Source of the DNA: DASTPP01 sp035762175
GTDB lineage: Bacteria > Myxococcota_A > Polyangia > Polyangiales > Polyangiaceae
Direction: 5' to 3'
Length of the DNA stretch: 64,000 nucleotides
Assembly: GCA_035762175.1 (NCBI GenBank)
Contig: DASTPP010000111.1
Span: 1 to 64,000, forward strand
A program made the position numbers and the translations under genes. Shown piece after piece: positions 52,809 through 61,012 of the stretch. Position 1 is the stretch's first letter, and each line of letters begins with the position of its first letter. The notes below the pieces were generated by a model that saw nothing but the letters and a program-made list of their open reading frames with translations, ran no database searches and was not told the origin of the DNA.

Positions 52809-53623
52809 CGGCGGCGGGCGGCGCTCGGGCGGCGGCGGCGCGTGCGACCGCGGGGGCGACCCGGGCGCGGGCCGGCGCGGGCGCCGCGCGGCTCGCCGGG
52901 GCGACGCGGGCGCGGGCGTGGGCCGGCGCGGGCGCCGCGCTGCTCGCCGGGCTCGCCGCGTCGTGCGGGGGCGTCGACAAGACCGAGCGGAGCGCGGCCG
53001 ACCGCGGGCGCGAGCTCTTCTCGTCGCGGGCGCTCTCGCGAAACTCGTATAACGATCTGTCGTGCGCCGATTGCCACGCGACCTCGGCCGACGACGCGCG
53101 CCTCTTGCCGGGCGCGTCGATGCTGGGCGTGCTGCAGCGGCCGAGCTACTGGGGCGGCGACGAGCTCGATCTGCTCGAGAGCCTCAACCAGTGCCTGACC
53201 GGGTTCATGCTCGAGACGCGGGGGCTCGAGGTCGACGATCCGCGCGCCGTCGAGCTCTACGCCTTCTTCGAGTCGCTGCCGCCCCTGCTGCCCGGGCCGC
53301 AGCCTTTCACCTTCGTGCGCGAGATCGGCGCGGTGCCCGCGGGCGACGCGGCGCGGGGCGAGGCGCTCTACGCGGCGGCCTGCTCGTGGTGCCACGGCGC
53401 GCCGCACACGGGTGAGGGGCGGGCGGTCGAGCTCGCCGTCGTGGTGCCCGAGGGCACGCTCGCCGAGCACGGCAACGACCCCACCTACGACGTTCGCACG
53501 GTCGTCGTCGAGAAGGTGCGCCACGGGCGTTACCTCGGCTTCGGGGGGTTCATGCCGCCCTTCTCGCGCGAGCGGCTGTCCGACCAGGACGTGGGCGACG
53601 TGCTCGCCTTCCTCGGCCTTTGA
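52805..53623 (+). CDS. Di-haem c-type cytochrome lipoprotein with duplicated signal peptide
   Basis: A 272-residue cytochrome. The N-terminus holds a direct repeat: AGATRARAGAGAAR followed by AGATRARAWAGAGAALLAGLAASC, where the second copy forms the lipoprotein signal. Two haem sites are seen, CADCH (about 85) and CSWCH (about 197), each in a cytochrome c domain; late Met in GGFMPPFSRERLSDQD is a candidate axial ligand. It would pass electrons to or from the MbnH-like enzyme or the propeller. GTG 52805 overlaps the propeller gene stop. The next gene begins 56 bp on. Confidence 0.85.
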   Translation: MTAAGGARAAAARATAGATRARAGAGAARLAGATRARAWAGAGAALLAGLAASCGGVDKTERSAADRGRELFSSRALSRNSYNDLSCADCHATSADDARLLPGASMLGVLQRPSYWGGDELDLLESLNQCLTGFMLETRGLEVDDPRAVELYAFFESLPPLLPGPQPFTFVREIGAVPAGDAARGEALYAAACSWCHGAPHTGEGRAVELAVVVPEGTLAEHGNDPTYDVRTVVVEKVRHGRYLGFGGFMPPFSRERLSDQDVGDVLAFLGL

Positions 53624-53679
53624 GCGGACGGGCGCGGCGGCGGGTGGCGGGTTCCGGAGCGGGGTGTAGAATCCGGCCC

Positions 53680-54348
53680 ATGTTCATCCGGACCAAGGCC
53701 GCGGCCCGGGGCCCCCTGCTGGCCGCCGTCGCGCTCTCGCTGCCCCTCTCGCTCGTCGCGCCCTCGTTGCTCTCGGCCTGCGGCGGCGACGACGACGACG
53801 ATGGCGGGGCCGCGGGCTCGGGCGCAGAGGGGCAGGCGCCCCCCGTCGTCGCCGAGTCGGCGGTGGTGTTCCAGGGGGGGCCGACCGACGAGACGCTCCG
53901 GGCGATGGTGGGCGTGCCGCCCCGGGCCGACGACGCGCGGGCGGCGGCGCTCGTCGCGCCCGCCGCCGGCGAGACAATGTCGGCCGCGACGCCGCCGACC
54001 TTCCGCTGGGCGGCGCCGACGGCCCGGGCGCCGGGCGCCGAGGGCGCTTCGCTCTGGGCGCGGGCGCGCGCGGCGCTGGGCGAGCGGCAGGCCCACGCCC
54101 ACGGCACGCCCTACAGCGGGGTCGCCTACCTCTTGAGCATCGCGTCGCCTTCGGGCACGGCGCTGCTCACGACGCTCACGTCCGAGACCTCGTTCACGCC
54201 CGACGCGGCCGCGTGGGCGGCGGTCGCCGGCGCGGGCGGCGAGGTGCGGGTCTACCTGCTGACGGCGCGCTGCGAGCAGAACGCGGTGGTGGGCGGCGGC
54301 CCCTTCGCGCCGGCCGCGGGGCCGGTGGCGTTGCGCGTCGGCCCCTGA
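53680..54348 (+). CDS. Lipoprotein of the redox locus, last gene
   Basis: A 222-residue lipoprotein (APSLLSACGGD, Cys34; ATG 53680). An acidic linker is followed by a beta domain: TPPTFRWAAP, HGTPYSGVAYLLSIASPSG, LLTTLTSETSFTPDAAAW and VRVYLLTARCEQNAVVGGG. The pattern is that of a fibronectin-like carrier domain seen in secreted proteins of myxobacteria. It is probably co-transcribed with the propeller and cytochrome genes. Specific function unknown. Confidence 0.75.
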   Translation: MFIRTKAAARGPLLAAVALSLPLSLVAPSLLSACGGDDDDDGGAAGSGAEGQAPPVVAESAVVFQGGPTDETLRAMVGVPPRADDARAAALVAPAAGETMSAATPPTFRWAAPTARAPGAEGASLWARARAALGERQAHAHGTPYSGVAYLLSIASPSGTALLTTLTSETSFTPDAAAWAAVAGAGGEVRVYLLTARCEQNAVVGGGPFAPAAGPVALRVGP

Positions 54349-54398
54349 AGCGGCCGCGGGCGGCGCGCGGCCGCGCCGGCACGTCCTGACATTCGCCC

Positions 54399-54505
54399 CG
54401 AAGTTCGCGAGCCTCGAAGTTCGTGCGCCGCGAAGCTCGGGCGCGCCAGCGTTCGGGGGCTTCGAAGGGTTCGGGCGCGTCGAAGCTCGGGCGTTGTGAA
54501 GTTTG
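54399..54505. repeat. 16-bp degenerate tandem repeat
   Basis: A cgaagttcg / cgaagctcggg motif recurs at 54399, 54415, 54431, 54447 (weak), 54463, 54481 and 54497, so the spacing is 16-18 bp. It precedes the aldo/keto-reductase relative by about 100 bp, with atatcccgaacgggac just before the gene. It could be an array of regulator sites; no operator is known to me with this sequence. Confidence 0.65.
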
Positions 54506-54611
54506 GGGCCCCCGAGCGCGCCGGGTCGGCCCCGGATCGGATATCCCGAACGGGACATGTCGCGCGGGCGGCGTCTTGCGCGGGAGGCGCGGCGACGGTC
54601 AAGATGGGGCC

Positions 54612-55421
54612 ATGCGTGTCGAACGCCGTGCCCTCGCCGACACCGGCCTCGTCGCCTCGCGCCTCGGGCTCGCCGACTCGTACGGCCTCGACGCCGCGGG
54701 GGTCGAGCGGGCCTTCCACGAGTACGGCGTCAATTACGTCTTCGTCAGCTCGCGCTCGCGGCAGTGCCTCGAGGGCGTGCGGCGGCTCGTGCGGGCGGGC
54801 CATCGCGACCAGCTGGTGATCGCCTCGGGCGCCGGCATGCCGACCGGCGGCGGGGTCGAGCGGGCGTGGGCGGCGGAGGCGAGGGCGCTCGGGGTCGAGG
54901 TCATCGACGTCTTTCACCTCTTCTGGGTGCAGGCGCACTGGTACGTCGCGGGCAAGACCTGGCCGGCGATGCGTCGCCTCAAAGAGCAGGGCAAGGTGCG
55001 GGCGCTCGCGCTCTCGTGCCACGACCGGTCGCTCGCGCGCGAGCTCGCGCGCGAGCTCGATCTCGACGTGTTGATGATTCGCTACAACGCCGCCCACCGC
55101 GGCGCCGAGCACGACATCTTCGAGCCGCTCGGGCCCGGCCGCCCCGCCGTCGTCGCGTACACCGCGACCCGCTGGGGCCGCCTCTTGAAGCCCGCGGCGG
55201 GCCTCGGGCCGATGACCGGCGGCGAGTGCTACCGCTTCGCCCTCTCGCACCCGCGCGTCGACGTCGTGCTGAGCGCGCCCGCGTCCGAGGCCGAGCTGCG
55301 CGAGAACGTCGCCGCCGTCGCCCAGGGCCCGCTCGAGCCGCCGCGCCTCGACGAGGTGCGGCGCTTCGGCGACGCGGTGCGGTCGAGCGCCGTCGGGCGC
55401 TTCGGCTTCGCCGGCGCCTGA
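54612..55421 (+). CDS. Aldo/keto reductase-like protein lacking the catalytic tetrad
   Basis: A 269-residue TIM-barrel protein. The AKR start LVASRLGLADSYGLD and the order of strands (VEVIDVFHLFWVQ, MRRLKEQGKVRALALSCHD, LDVLMIRYNAAHRG, VVAYTATRWGRLL, HPRVDVVLSAPAS) fit the family. The catalytic residues do not: the usual FDTA..Y segment reads NYVFVSSRSRQ and the catalytic Lys strand reads DQLVIASGAG, so Asp, Tyr and Lys are missing; HHxx is replaced by FHLFW. It is probably not an oxidoreductase in the usual sense. ATG 54612 is used. Confidence 0.78.
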   Translation: MRVERRALADTGLVASRLGLADSYGLDAAGVERAFHEYGVNYVFVSSRSRQCLEGVRRLVRAGHRDQLVIASGAGMPTGGGVERAWAAEARALGVEVIDVFHLFWVQAHWYVAGKTWPAMRRLKEQGKVRALALSCHDRSLARELARELDLDVLMIRYNAAHRGAEHDIFEPLGPGRPAVVAYTATRWGRLLKPAAGLGPMTGGECYRFALSHPRVDVVLSAPASEAELRENVAAVAQGPLEPPRLDEVRRFGDAVRSSAVGRFGFAGA

Positions 55422-55454
55422 GCGGCGCGCTCGGGGCGCGGCGGGGCGCGCCGG

Positions 55455-56939
55455 TCAGGGGCCCGGCGCGGGCAGGGGCGCGGGGTTGGGCGGCGGCGGC
55501 GGCTCGCCGTCGAGCGGGCGGCAGCCGCAGCCGCAGGCGGGCAGAGAGAAGGGCACCTGGTCGGGGCCGCACTGGTACGAGAGCAGGCCGCAGATCGCGA
55601 AGTTCTCGGGGGTCGCGTCGAGGTAGTCGACCCCGGGCGCCTCCGGGTCGGGGCAGTCGGTCGGCGCCGCGAGCGGCGCGCAGCCGCAGCCGCAGAAGTC
55701 GCGGAAGGGTCGCTGGTCGGGCGGGCAGTCGATCGGCTTGATGGCGCAGAGGTAGGGGTCGGCGAGGGCGTACGCCTGGGCGGGCATCGAGCAGAGCTCG
55801 GGGGGCGCGGGCATGCAGCCGCAGCCGCAGGGCCCGCGGAAGGCGACCTGCTCGGGCGCCTTGCAGGCGAAGTCGAGCTCGACGCACGCGCGCGGGTCGC
55901 TGCTGTTCAGCTCGACGCCCGGCGCGCTGAGGTCGGGGCACTCGCTCTTGTAAAGGCAGCCACAGCCGCTCGAATCGATGAAGTCACTCACCTGCGGCAG
56001 GGTGTTGGCGCAGGTCACCTTGCGCTGCTGGCACTCGGCGGGGTCGTACGAGGCGTGCAGCAGGATCGAGAAGGGCAAGCTCGGGTCGGGGGGGGGCCGC
56101 CCGACGCAGCCGCAGCCGCACTCGTTCGAGAAGAACTCGAAACCCGGCCCGCAGGGGAAGGGCCCGAGCCTCGCGCACTCGGCCGGGTCGAACGATTCGT
56201 AAATGATCGGCGTCTGGCCCGAGCCGTCGCCGTCGGGCTGGGGCGGCTCGACCGGCGACTGGCACTCGGCGGGCAGGCACTGGCGGGTCTTCTCGAGGCA
56301 CGAGTCGAGATCGGGGTCGAGCGCGTCGCAGGCGGGCCCGTCACACCGACAGCCCTTGAGCTCGACGCAGGCCCTGCCGTCCCAGGCGTAGCCGAGCACT
56401 TTCGCGTCGGGGCAGCTCGGGTCGAGGGTGCCGGCGAGATCTTGGGCGACGGCGGGGCAGGGCGTCGGGCAGTCTTCGTCGATGAGCTGGTCGCCGTCGT
56501 TGTCGACGCGGTCGCCGCAGAGCTCGAGGTCGTCGTCCGGCGAGATGCAGAGCCTCTTGTCGAGCTCGCAGCCGGGGCCCGTGTCGTAGAGCGCGCCGCA
56601 GCGCGAGCCGAGGCAGGCGCAGCCCCGCAGCTCGACGCAGCTCTGGCCGTTCCAGGCGAAGCCGAGGGGCTGGTCGCAGTCGCCGACGGCCCGCGCGTCC
56701 ATCGGCAGGCGGCAGTCTTTGCCGACGCCGCAGCCCTCGTCGACGAGGCGGTCGCCGTCGTTGTCGATCTGGTCGCCGCAGATCTCGCCGCTGGCCACCG
56801 CGCCCGGCCCGACGCCGAGCGCGACGTCGATGACGCAGGAGGCGAGGGCGAGGGCGAGGGCGGAGGCCCACGCGGCCGCGAGCGCGCGGACCGGCCGGCG
56901 CGGGGGGGGCGCCGGCGCGCCGCCGCCCCGGCCGCTCAT
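55455..56939 (-). CDS. Cys-rich lipoprotein with MopE-type metal-binding motifs and GCGC modules
   Basis: A 494-residue lipoprotein (ALALASCVID, Cys35). Two copies of the MopE/putative metal-binding motif (CGDQIDNDGDRLVDEGC, CGDRVDNDGDQLIDEDC) lie near 55 and 140; Asp/Asn residues in these loops bind Ca, and MopE itself binds copper. Five later modules each end in a GCGC or CGCGC cluster (SNECGCGCVG, PCGCGCMP, FCGCGCAP, ACGCGCRP and SSGCGCLYK). More than 50 Cys suggest many disulfides or metal sites at the cell surface. It is the last gene of the ECF sigma operon and overlaps the gene upstream by four bases (ATGA). Confidence 0.82.
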   Translation of the reverse strand: MSGRGGGAPAPPPRRPVRALAAAWASALALALASCVIDVALGVGPGAVASGEICGDQIDNDGDRLVDEGCGVGKDCRLPMDARAVGDCDQPLGFAWNGQSCVELRGCACLGSRCGALYDTGPGCELDKRLCISPDDDLELCGDRVDNDGDQLIDEDCPTPCPAVAQDLAGTLDPSCPDAKVLGYAWDGRACVELKGCRCDGPACDALDPDLDSCLEKTRQCLPAECQSPVEPPQPDGDGSGQTPIIYESFDPAECARLGPFPCGPGFEFFSNECGCGCVGRPPPDPSLPFSILLHASYDPAECQQRKVTCANTLPQVSDFIDSSGCGCLYKSECPDLSAPGVELNSSDPRACVELDFACKAPEQVAFRGPCGCGCMPAPPELCSMPAQAYALADPYLCAIKPIDCPPDQRPFRDFCGCGCAPLAAPTDCPDPEAPGVDYLDATPENFAICGLLSYQCGPDQVPFSLPACGCGCRPLDGEPPPPPNPAPLPAPGP

Positions 56940-58210
56940 CGCCCCGCCCCGTCGCCCACGTACGCGCGCAGGCGCGTGGCGTAGGGGCCGCTCGGCAGCG
57001 CGGCGAGGCGCTGGCGGGCGAGCGCGGCGGCGCCGGCGCGGTCGCCCCGGCGCACCATGGCCTCGAGGCGCACGAGCAAGACCTCGGGGCCGAGTTGCCC
57101 CCGCGGGAACTCGCGCTGGTACTGATCGGCCAGCGCGAGCGCCCTCGCCGCGTCGCCGGCGTGCAAGGCGCCGCGGGCGGCTTCGAGCGTGGACGCCTCG
57201 AGGCTGAGGCTCGACACCGTGGGCCCCGCGGGCGCGGCCGGCGGCGGGCCGCCGGCGGCGGGCCCCGCCGCGGCCGCGCGCTCGGCCTCGGGGGCGATCG
57301 GCAGCACCGCGGGCGCCGGGGGCGGCGCGGCCTTGTCGGCCGCGGCCTTGCCGCCGGTCGCCGGCGCGCCGTTCGCGACGCGCGGCGGGCCGGCGGGTTC
57401 GGGCGAACCACGAAGGGGCGCTTCGGGCGACGCGGCCCGCGCCGGCGCGGGCGCCGCGAGGCCCCCCGGCGCGGGGGGCGCCTTCGGGGCCTGGGCGCCT
57501 GCGCCGGCGGGGGCGAGCGCGGCGGGCGCGCCGTCGGGCGGCGGGGGAGGCGTGGGAGGCGGGGCGGCGTTGGTCAGGGCGGGCGGCGGCTCGGGTGCGG
57601 CCGCCGTCGCGGGCGGGGCGGCGGCGGCTTCGGCGGGCGCCTCGGCCGGAGCCGCGTTCGCCGGCCCTTCGGCGGGCGTGCGAGGGCGCGCCGGGCCGCG
57701 GGGCGCGGCCGTCAGGGGCGACGTGGCGCGCGCGGGGGCTTGGGCGACGTGGGCGCTCTGGGGCAGGGCGCCCGAGAGCGTGGTGAGCTCGCGCGCGGTG
57801 CCGAACGCGAGCGCGCCGCCGGTGACGCCGATGACGACCCACTTGGTCGCCCCGGCGCCGAGCAGGCCGAGCGCCGCGCCGCCCTTGCTCGCGGCGGCGG
57901 CGGCCGCGGCGCCCTTGGCCGCCGTCGCGGCCGTCGCGGCCGCCGCGCCCTTGCCCGCGGCGGCCGCCGTCGCGCCGCCGGCCGAGGCGCCCGCGGTCGC
58001 GCCGCCGGCCGCGGCGCCCGCGGCGGACGCGGTCGCCGCCGTGGCCGTCGCCGCCGTCGAGCTCGCCAGGGCGGCCGAGCCGAGCACGCCGAGGGCGGCG
58101 AGCGTGTGCAGGCGCGCGGCGCCCCGGGGCCCGTCGGACCGGCCGGCGCGCAGGAGGGACGCTTCGAAATCGGTAGCGCCCTCGTCGAGGAGTCGCTTCG
58201 GATCGTTCAT
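56936..58210 (-). CDS. Membrane anti-sigma-like protein with TPR end
   Basis: A 424-residue protein in anti-sigma position. The first 30 residues are cytosolic and short compared with a zinc anti-sigma domain and lack its His/Cys motif. An Ala/Thr-rich stretch (about 35-115) and one membrane helix (about 118-138, KWVVIGVTGGALAFGTA) follow. A long Pro/Ala linker (about 150-340) leads to a TPR-like C-terminus (about 355-424: TLEAARGALHAGDAARALALADQYQREFP). The gene is fused by ATGA overlaps to the ECF sigma gene upstream and the Cys-rich lipoprotein downstream. It may hold the sigma factor or relay an envelope signal. Confidence 0.75.
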   Translation of the reverse strand: MNDPKRLLDEGATDFEASLLRAGRSDGPRGAARLHTLAALGVLGSAALASSTAATATAATASAAGAAAGGATAGASAGGATAAAAGKGAAAATAATAAKGAAAAAAASKGGAALGLLGAGATKWVVIGVTGGALAFGTARELTTLSGALPQSAHVAQAPARATSPLTAAPRGPARPRTPAEGPANAAPAEAPAEAAAAPPATAAAPEPPPALTNAAPPPTPPPPPDGAPAALAPAGAGAQAPKAPPAPGGLAAPAPARAASPEAPLRGSPEPAGPPRVANGAPATGGKAAADKAAPPPAPAVLPIAPEAERAAAAGPAAGGPPPAAPAGPTVSSLSLEASTLEAARGALHAGDAARALALADQYQREFPRGQLGPEVLLVRLEAMVRRGDRAGAAALARQRLAALPSGPYATRLRAYVGDGAGR

Positions 58211-58809
58211 GGCAGGCCTCCGCGCGGGGCGTAGCGGGCTTGCAGCCGCTTCGCGCGGTCTTGAAACTCTTCGCGGGCGCGGCGCAAGCGCGACGCCACC
58301 GTGCCCGCGGGGATGCCAAGAAGCGAAGCGATCTCGGGCGTCGGGAGCTCTTCGAGCTCGAAAAGTACGAACACGGTCTGCAGGTCGAGCGGCATGGCCT
58401 CGAGCACCTCGTCGAGCAGGGCGCGGGCGCGCCGCTGCGCGACCAGGTCTTCGGGGCCCGGGCCGCCGTCGCAGGGGTCGGCGCCGCCCGGCTCGGCCGG
58501 CTCTTCGCGCCGCCGCCGCCGCGCGCGCCGGGCGTCGGAGGCGACGCGCAGCGCGGTGCCGAACAGGAACGAGCGCTCGTTGTTCGGGTCGATGAGGGAG
58601 ATCTTGCGGGCGGCCACGAGAAAGACCTGCTGCGCTGCATCGTCGGCGTCGGCTTCGGGCACGCCCAGGCGCCGCAGCGTGCGCCAGATGAAGTCAAAGT
58701 AGGTGTCGACCAAGCGCCGAAGGCGCGCCGCGCCGTCGGGCGTGGCCACGGCCGGGCACCCGGAGCCGAAGGGCGGCTCGTTCGCCAGGACACCTGCCTC
58801 GCTCATCAT
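58207..58809 (-). CDS. ECF-family sigma-70 factor
   Basis: A 200-residue sigma factor. Region 2 lies at about 30-95 (YFDFIWRTLRRLGVPEADADDAAQQVFLVAARK) and region 4 at about 130-185 (LQTVFVLFELEELPTPEIASLLGIPAGTVASRLRRAREEF). It has no C-terminal extension. It is coupled to the anti-sigma-like gene by an ATGA overlap. It follows the 58845 gene by 35 bp, so that gene probably belongs to the same unit. ATG 58809 or the second Met is the start. Confidence 0.92.
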   Translation of the reverse strand: MMSEAGVLANEPPFGSGCPAVATPDGAARLRRLVDTYFDFIWRTLRRLGVPEADADDAAQQVFLVAARKISLIDPNNERSFLFGTALRVASDARRARRRRREEPAEPGGADPCDGGPGPEDLVAQRRARALLDEVLEAMPLDLQTVFVLFELEELPTPEIASLLGIPAGTVASRLRRAREEFQDRAKRLQARYAPRGGLP

Positions 58810-58844
58810 CTACTCGCTGCCATGGCCACCACCGGCCGCGGGGA

Positions 58845-59864
58845 TCACGAAAAGGACAGGCCGAAGCTCAGCACCAGTTGCCCCCCCAGGGGCGCCACCT
58901 TGTGGATGACCACGTCGGGCTGCTCTGCGTCGGACGGCTCGAAGATGAACCGGTAGGGGGTCAAAGGTACGCTAAGGCCGGCCTGGCCCTCGAGAAAAAA
59001 GGCCCCGCCGCCAGGCGACCAGCGCAGCCGGCCGCTGGCGTCGAGCGCCATCCAGAGCAAGCTCGCCCGCTTGTCTTGGAACCCGAACTGCCCTTCGGCT
59101 TGCAACCACGCCACCCCGAGCCCGAGGCAGGGGCGGGCCTCGAGCGTTGGGCCGATGGGCCAGCGCGCAGGGCACCCCTCGAGAAAGCCGCCCGTGAGCG
59201 CGAACCAGGCCCGGCCGCCGCCCGCCTCGTAGCCCAGGCGCCAGGTCGCCAGCGTGCCCAGGCGCGCGCTGGGCGAGGGCCAGCCCTGCTTGGTCGAGCC
59301 GAATTCGAAGAAGAGGCCCGCCTGGGGCCAGAGGCCCGGCAGGGGGCCCGAGGCGAGGCGCCCCTGGGCGCCGAGGGCGAAGCGCCGGGCGGCGGGCGCC
59401 GCGGGCGCGGCGGCCGGCGGCGGCTGGCGGGGCGGCGGGGCGGGCGAGGGGCGGGCCGGCGGCGCCGCGGGCGGCCGGGGCGCAGGGGCCAGATCGGTCT
59501 TGGCCTGCGGATCGAAGGCGAGTGCGGCGACGAGGGCCAGGGCCGAGGCCACCTCGTCGCAGCTCGCGCCGTGTAGCTCGCGGTTGAGCGACGAGCCGAG
59601 CCGCTCGTCGACGCGCAGGCGCCCGACGAAGCCCCCGGGCTCTTGGACGAGCGAGACGACGAGGACGTGGTCGGTCGCCTCGCCCTCGGCGAAGCGTACG
59701 CGCGCGGTGCGCGCCACGATCTGGCCGCGGAACGAGGGCGCCGAGGGGCAGCCGGGCGAAGCCTCGTAGGCCAGGCGCAGCGCCGTGGTCGACCCCTGCG
59801 CGCGGGCCGGCGTCGGCATCGCGAGCGCCACGCACGCCGAGAGCGCCGTGGCCGCGCGCTTCAT
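58845..59864 (-). CDS. Hypothetical exported, probably outer-membrane, protein
   Basis: A 339-residue protein with signal MKRAATALSACVALAMPTPARAQ. The N-terminal domain (about 25-120: LRLAYEASPGCPSAPSFRGQIVART, CDEVASALALVAALAFDP) is the pattern of many predicted myxobacterial exported proteins with a Cys pair. A Pro/Ala linker (about 125-160) is followed by amphipathic strands (RLGTLATWRLGYEAGGGRAWFALTGG, LVLSFGLSFS) that could form a small beta barrel. It precedes the ECF sigma gene by 35 bp and may share its regulation. Function unknown. Confidence 0.78.
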   Translation of the reverse strand: MKRAATALSACVALAMPTPARAQGSTTALRLAYEASPGCPSAPSFRGQIVARTARVRFAEGEATDHVLVVSLVQEPGGFVGRLRVDERLGSSLNRELHGASCDEVASALALVAALAFDPQAKTDLAPAPRPPAAPPARPSPAPPPRQPPPAAAPAAPAARRFALGAQGRLASGPLPGLWPQAGLFFEFGSTKQGWPSPSARLGTLATWRLGYEAGGGRAWFALTGGFLEGCPARWPIGPTLEARPCLGLGVAWLQAEGQFGFQDKRASLLWMALDASGRLRWSPGGGAFFLEGQAGLSVPLTPYRFIFEPSDAEQPDVVIHKVAPLGGQLVLSFGLSFS

Positions 59865-60045
59865 GCCGGGCCCGGCCTCGGCGCGGCCGACGCCCCCGAG
59901 GCCCGCCCCGCGCCCGAGGCGCGTGCCCCGAGGCAGGCCACCAACCCAAGGGAGGACATGGCACTCTCCCTACCATGAACCCCGCGCCCGCAACCACGAA
60001 CCCCGCCCAGGCCCGCTCTCCTGGCGGGCCTCGCGACGCCGGCGT

Positions 60046-60153
60046 GCCCGGGCGGCGCGCGGGCGACGCGAAGGGCGGCACGCCCGGGCGGCGCACGGGC
60101 GGCGCGAAGGGCGGCACGCCCGGGCGGCGCGCGGGCGGCGCGAAGGGCGGCGC
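60046..60153. repeat. 36-bp tandem repeat (three units) at a gene start
   Basis: Three near-exact units (gcccgggcggcgcgcgggcg plus gcgcgaagggcggcac) begin at 60046, 60082 and 60118 and run up to the GTG start at 60154. The period is in frame with the following gene, so an upstream start would add 12-residue Arg/Gly repeats. The rest of 59865-60045 shows no gene. Confidence 0.85.
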
Positions 60154-60924
60154 GTGAGCGCGGGGCGCATCTACGAGATCTGGTGCGGCGACGAGAACCC
60201 ATGGCGGCCTTGGGTCAAGCCCTCGCTCTTCGCCGGCCTCGAGGGGGCCTCGGCGGTCGAGGGCGGCGAGGGCGCGCACCCCTTCCGGCGGCCCGCGCCG
60301 CCCTGGGCGAACATCGACGTCGCGTGGGCGCCCGCGCCGGCGTCGACCGCCATCGTCGTCGACCTCGAGGGGGTCGAGTCGCTCTGGGCCGGGCTCGCCC
60401 TGGCCGCGCGCGGCTACCGCCCCGTCGTCTCGATCAACGCCCGGAGCGCGCCCGGCGAGGTCATCGACATGGCGCCGCTCGCCGCCGCGCTGCGCGAGGG
60501 CGCCCGCCACCCGCTGGCCTTCCAGGGCGGCGCCGCGCCGCGGCCCGCCTTCTTGCTCGACGCGCGCCGCGCCCGCGCCGAGCGCCCCGTCGGCCCCGGC
60601 GCCTTCGACAACCGCTGGGTGCTCTTCGCGAACGATCTGCCCCCCGCCGACGCGCTGCTCGAGCGGGGCGTCATCAGCCTGCTCGTCGTCCAGCGCGGGC
60701 CGACGCCCCAGCCCGACCTGCACGACGTGCTCTGCGGCCACGAGCGCGAGGGCCTGACGCTCCTGCTCTTCGACGCGGCCGCCGACCGGCGCGCGGTGCG
60801 CCCCGCGCGGCTCGCGTGCGGCCCGGCCCTCGTGCGCTTCGCCCGGCACATCGCGCGCGAGCTCGGCTCGACCAACCGCCAGCCCGACGGCAGCTTCGGC
60901 GCCTACGTCAAAGAGTCGCGCTGA
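60154..60924 (+). CDS. Hypothetical cytosolic protein
   Basis: A 256-residue protein without signal or membrane segment, starting at GTG 60154 (ribosome site gaaggg 10 nt upstream, inside the tandem repeat). It opens with IYEIWCGDENPWRPWVKPSLFAGL, and has Rossmann-like alternation of strands and helices: STAIVVDLEGVESLWAGLALAARGYRP, NRWVLFANDLPPADALLERGVISLLVV, GLTLLLFDAAADRR. Similar predicted proteins are found in myxobacteria next to secreted protein genes; no catalytic motif is evident. It is convergent with the 61013 lipoprotein gene. Confidence 0.72.
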   Translation: MSAGRIYEIWCGDENPWRPWVKPSLFAGLEGASAVEGGEGAHPFRRPAPPWANIDVAWAPAPASTAIVVDLEGVESLWAGLALAARGYRPVVSINARSAPGEVIDMAPLAAALREGARHPLAFQGGAAPRPAFLLDARRARAERPVGPGAFDNRWVLFANDLPPADALLERGVISLLVVQRGPTPQPDLHDVLCGHEREGLTLLLFDAAADRRAVRPARLACGPALVRFARHIARELGSTNRQPDGSFGAYVKESR

Positions 60925-61012
60925 GGCCCCGTCGGGCGAACGCGGGCCGGCCGCCGGGCGACGGCAGCCTTCGCCGGGCGGGGCCCGAGACCCGGCGGGC
61001 GCGGCGCGCCCT

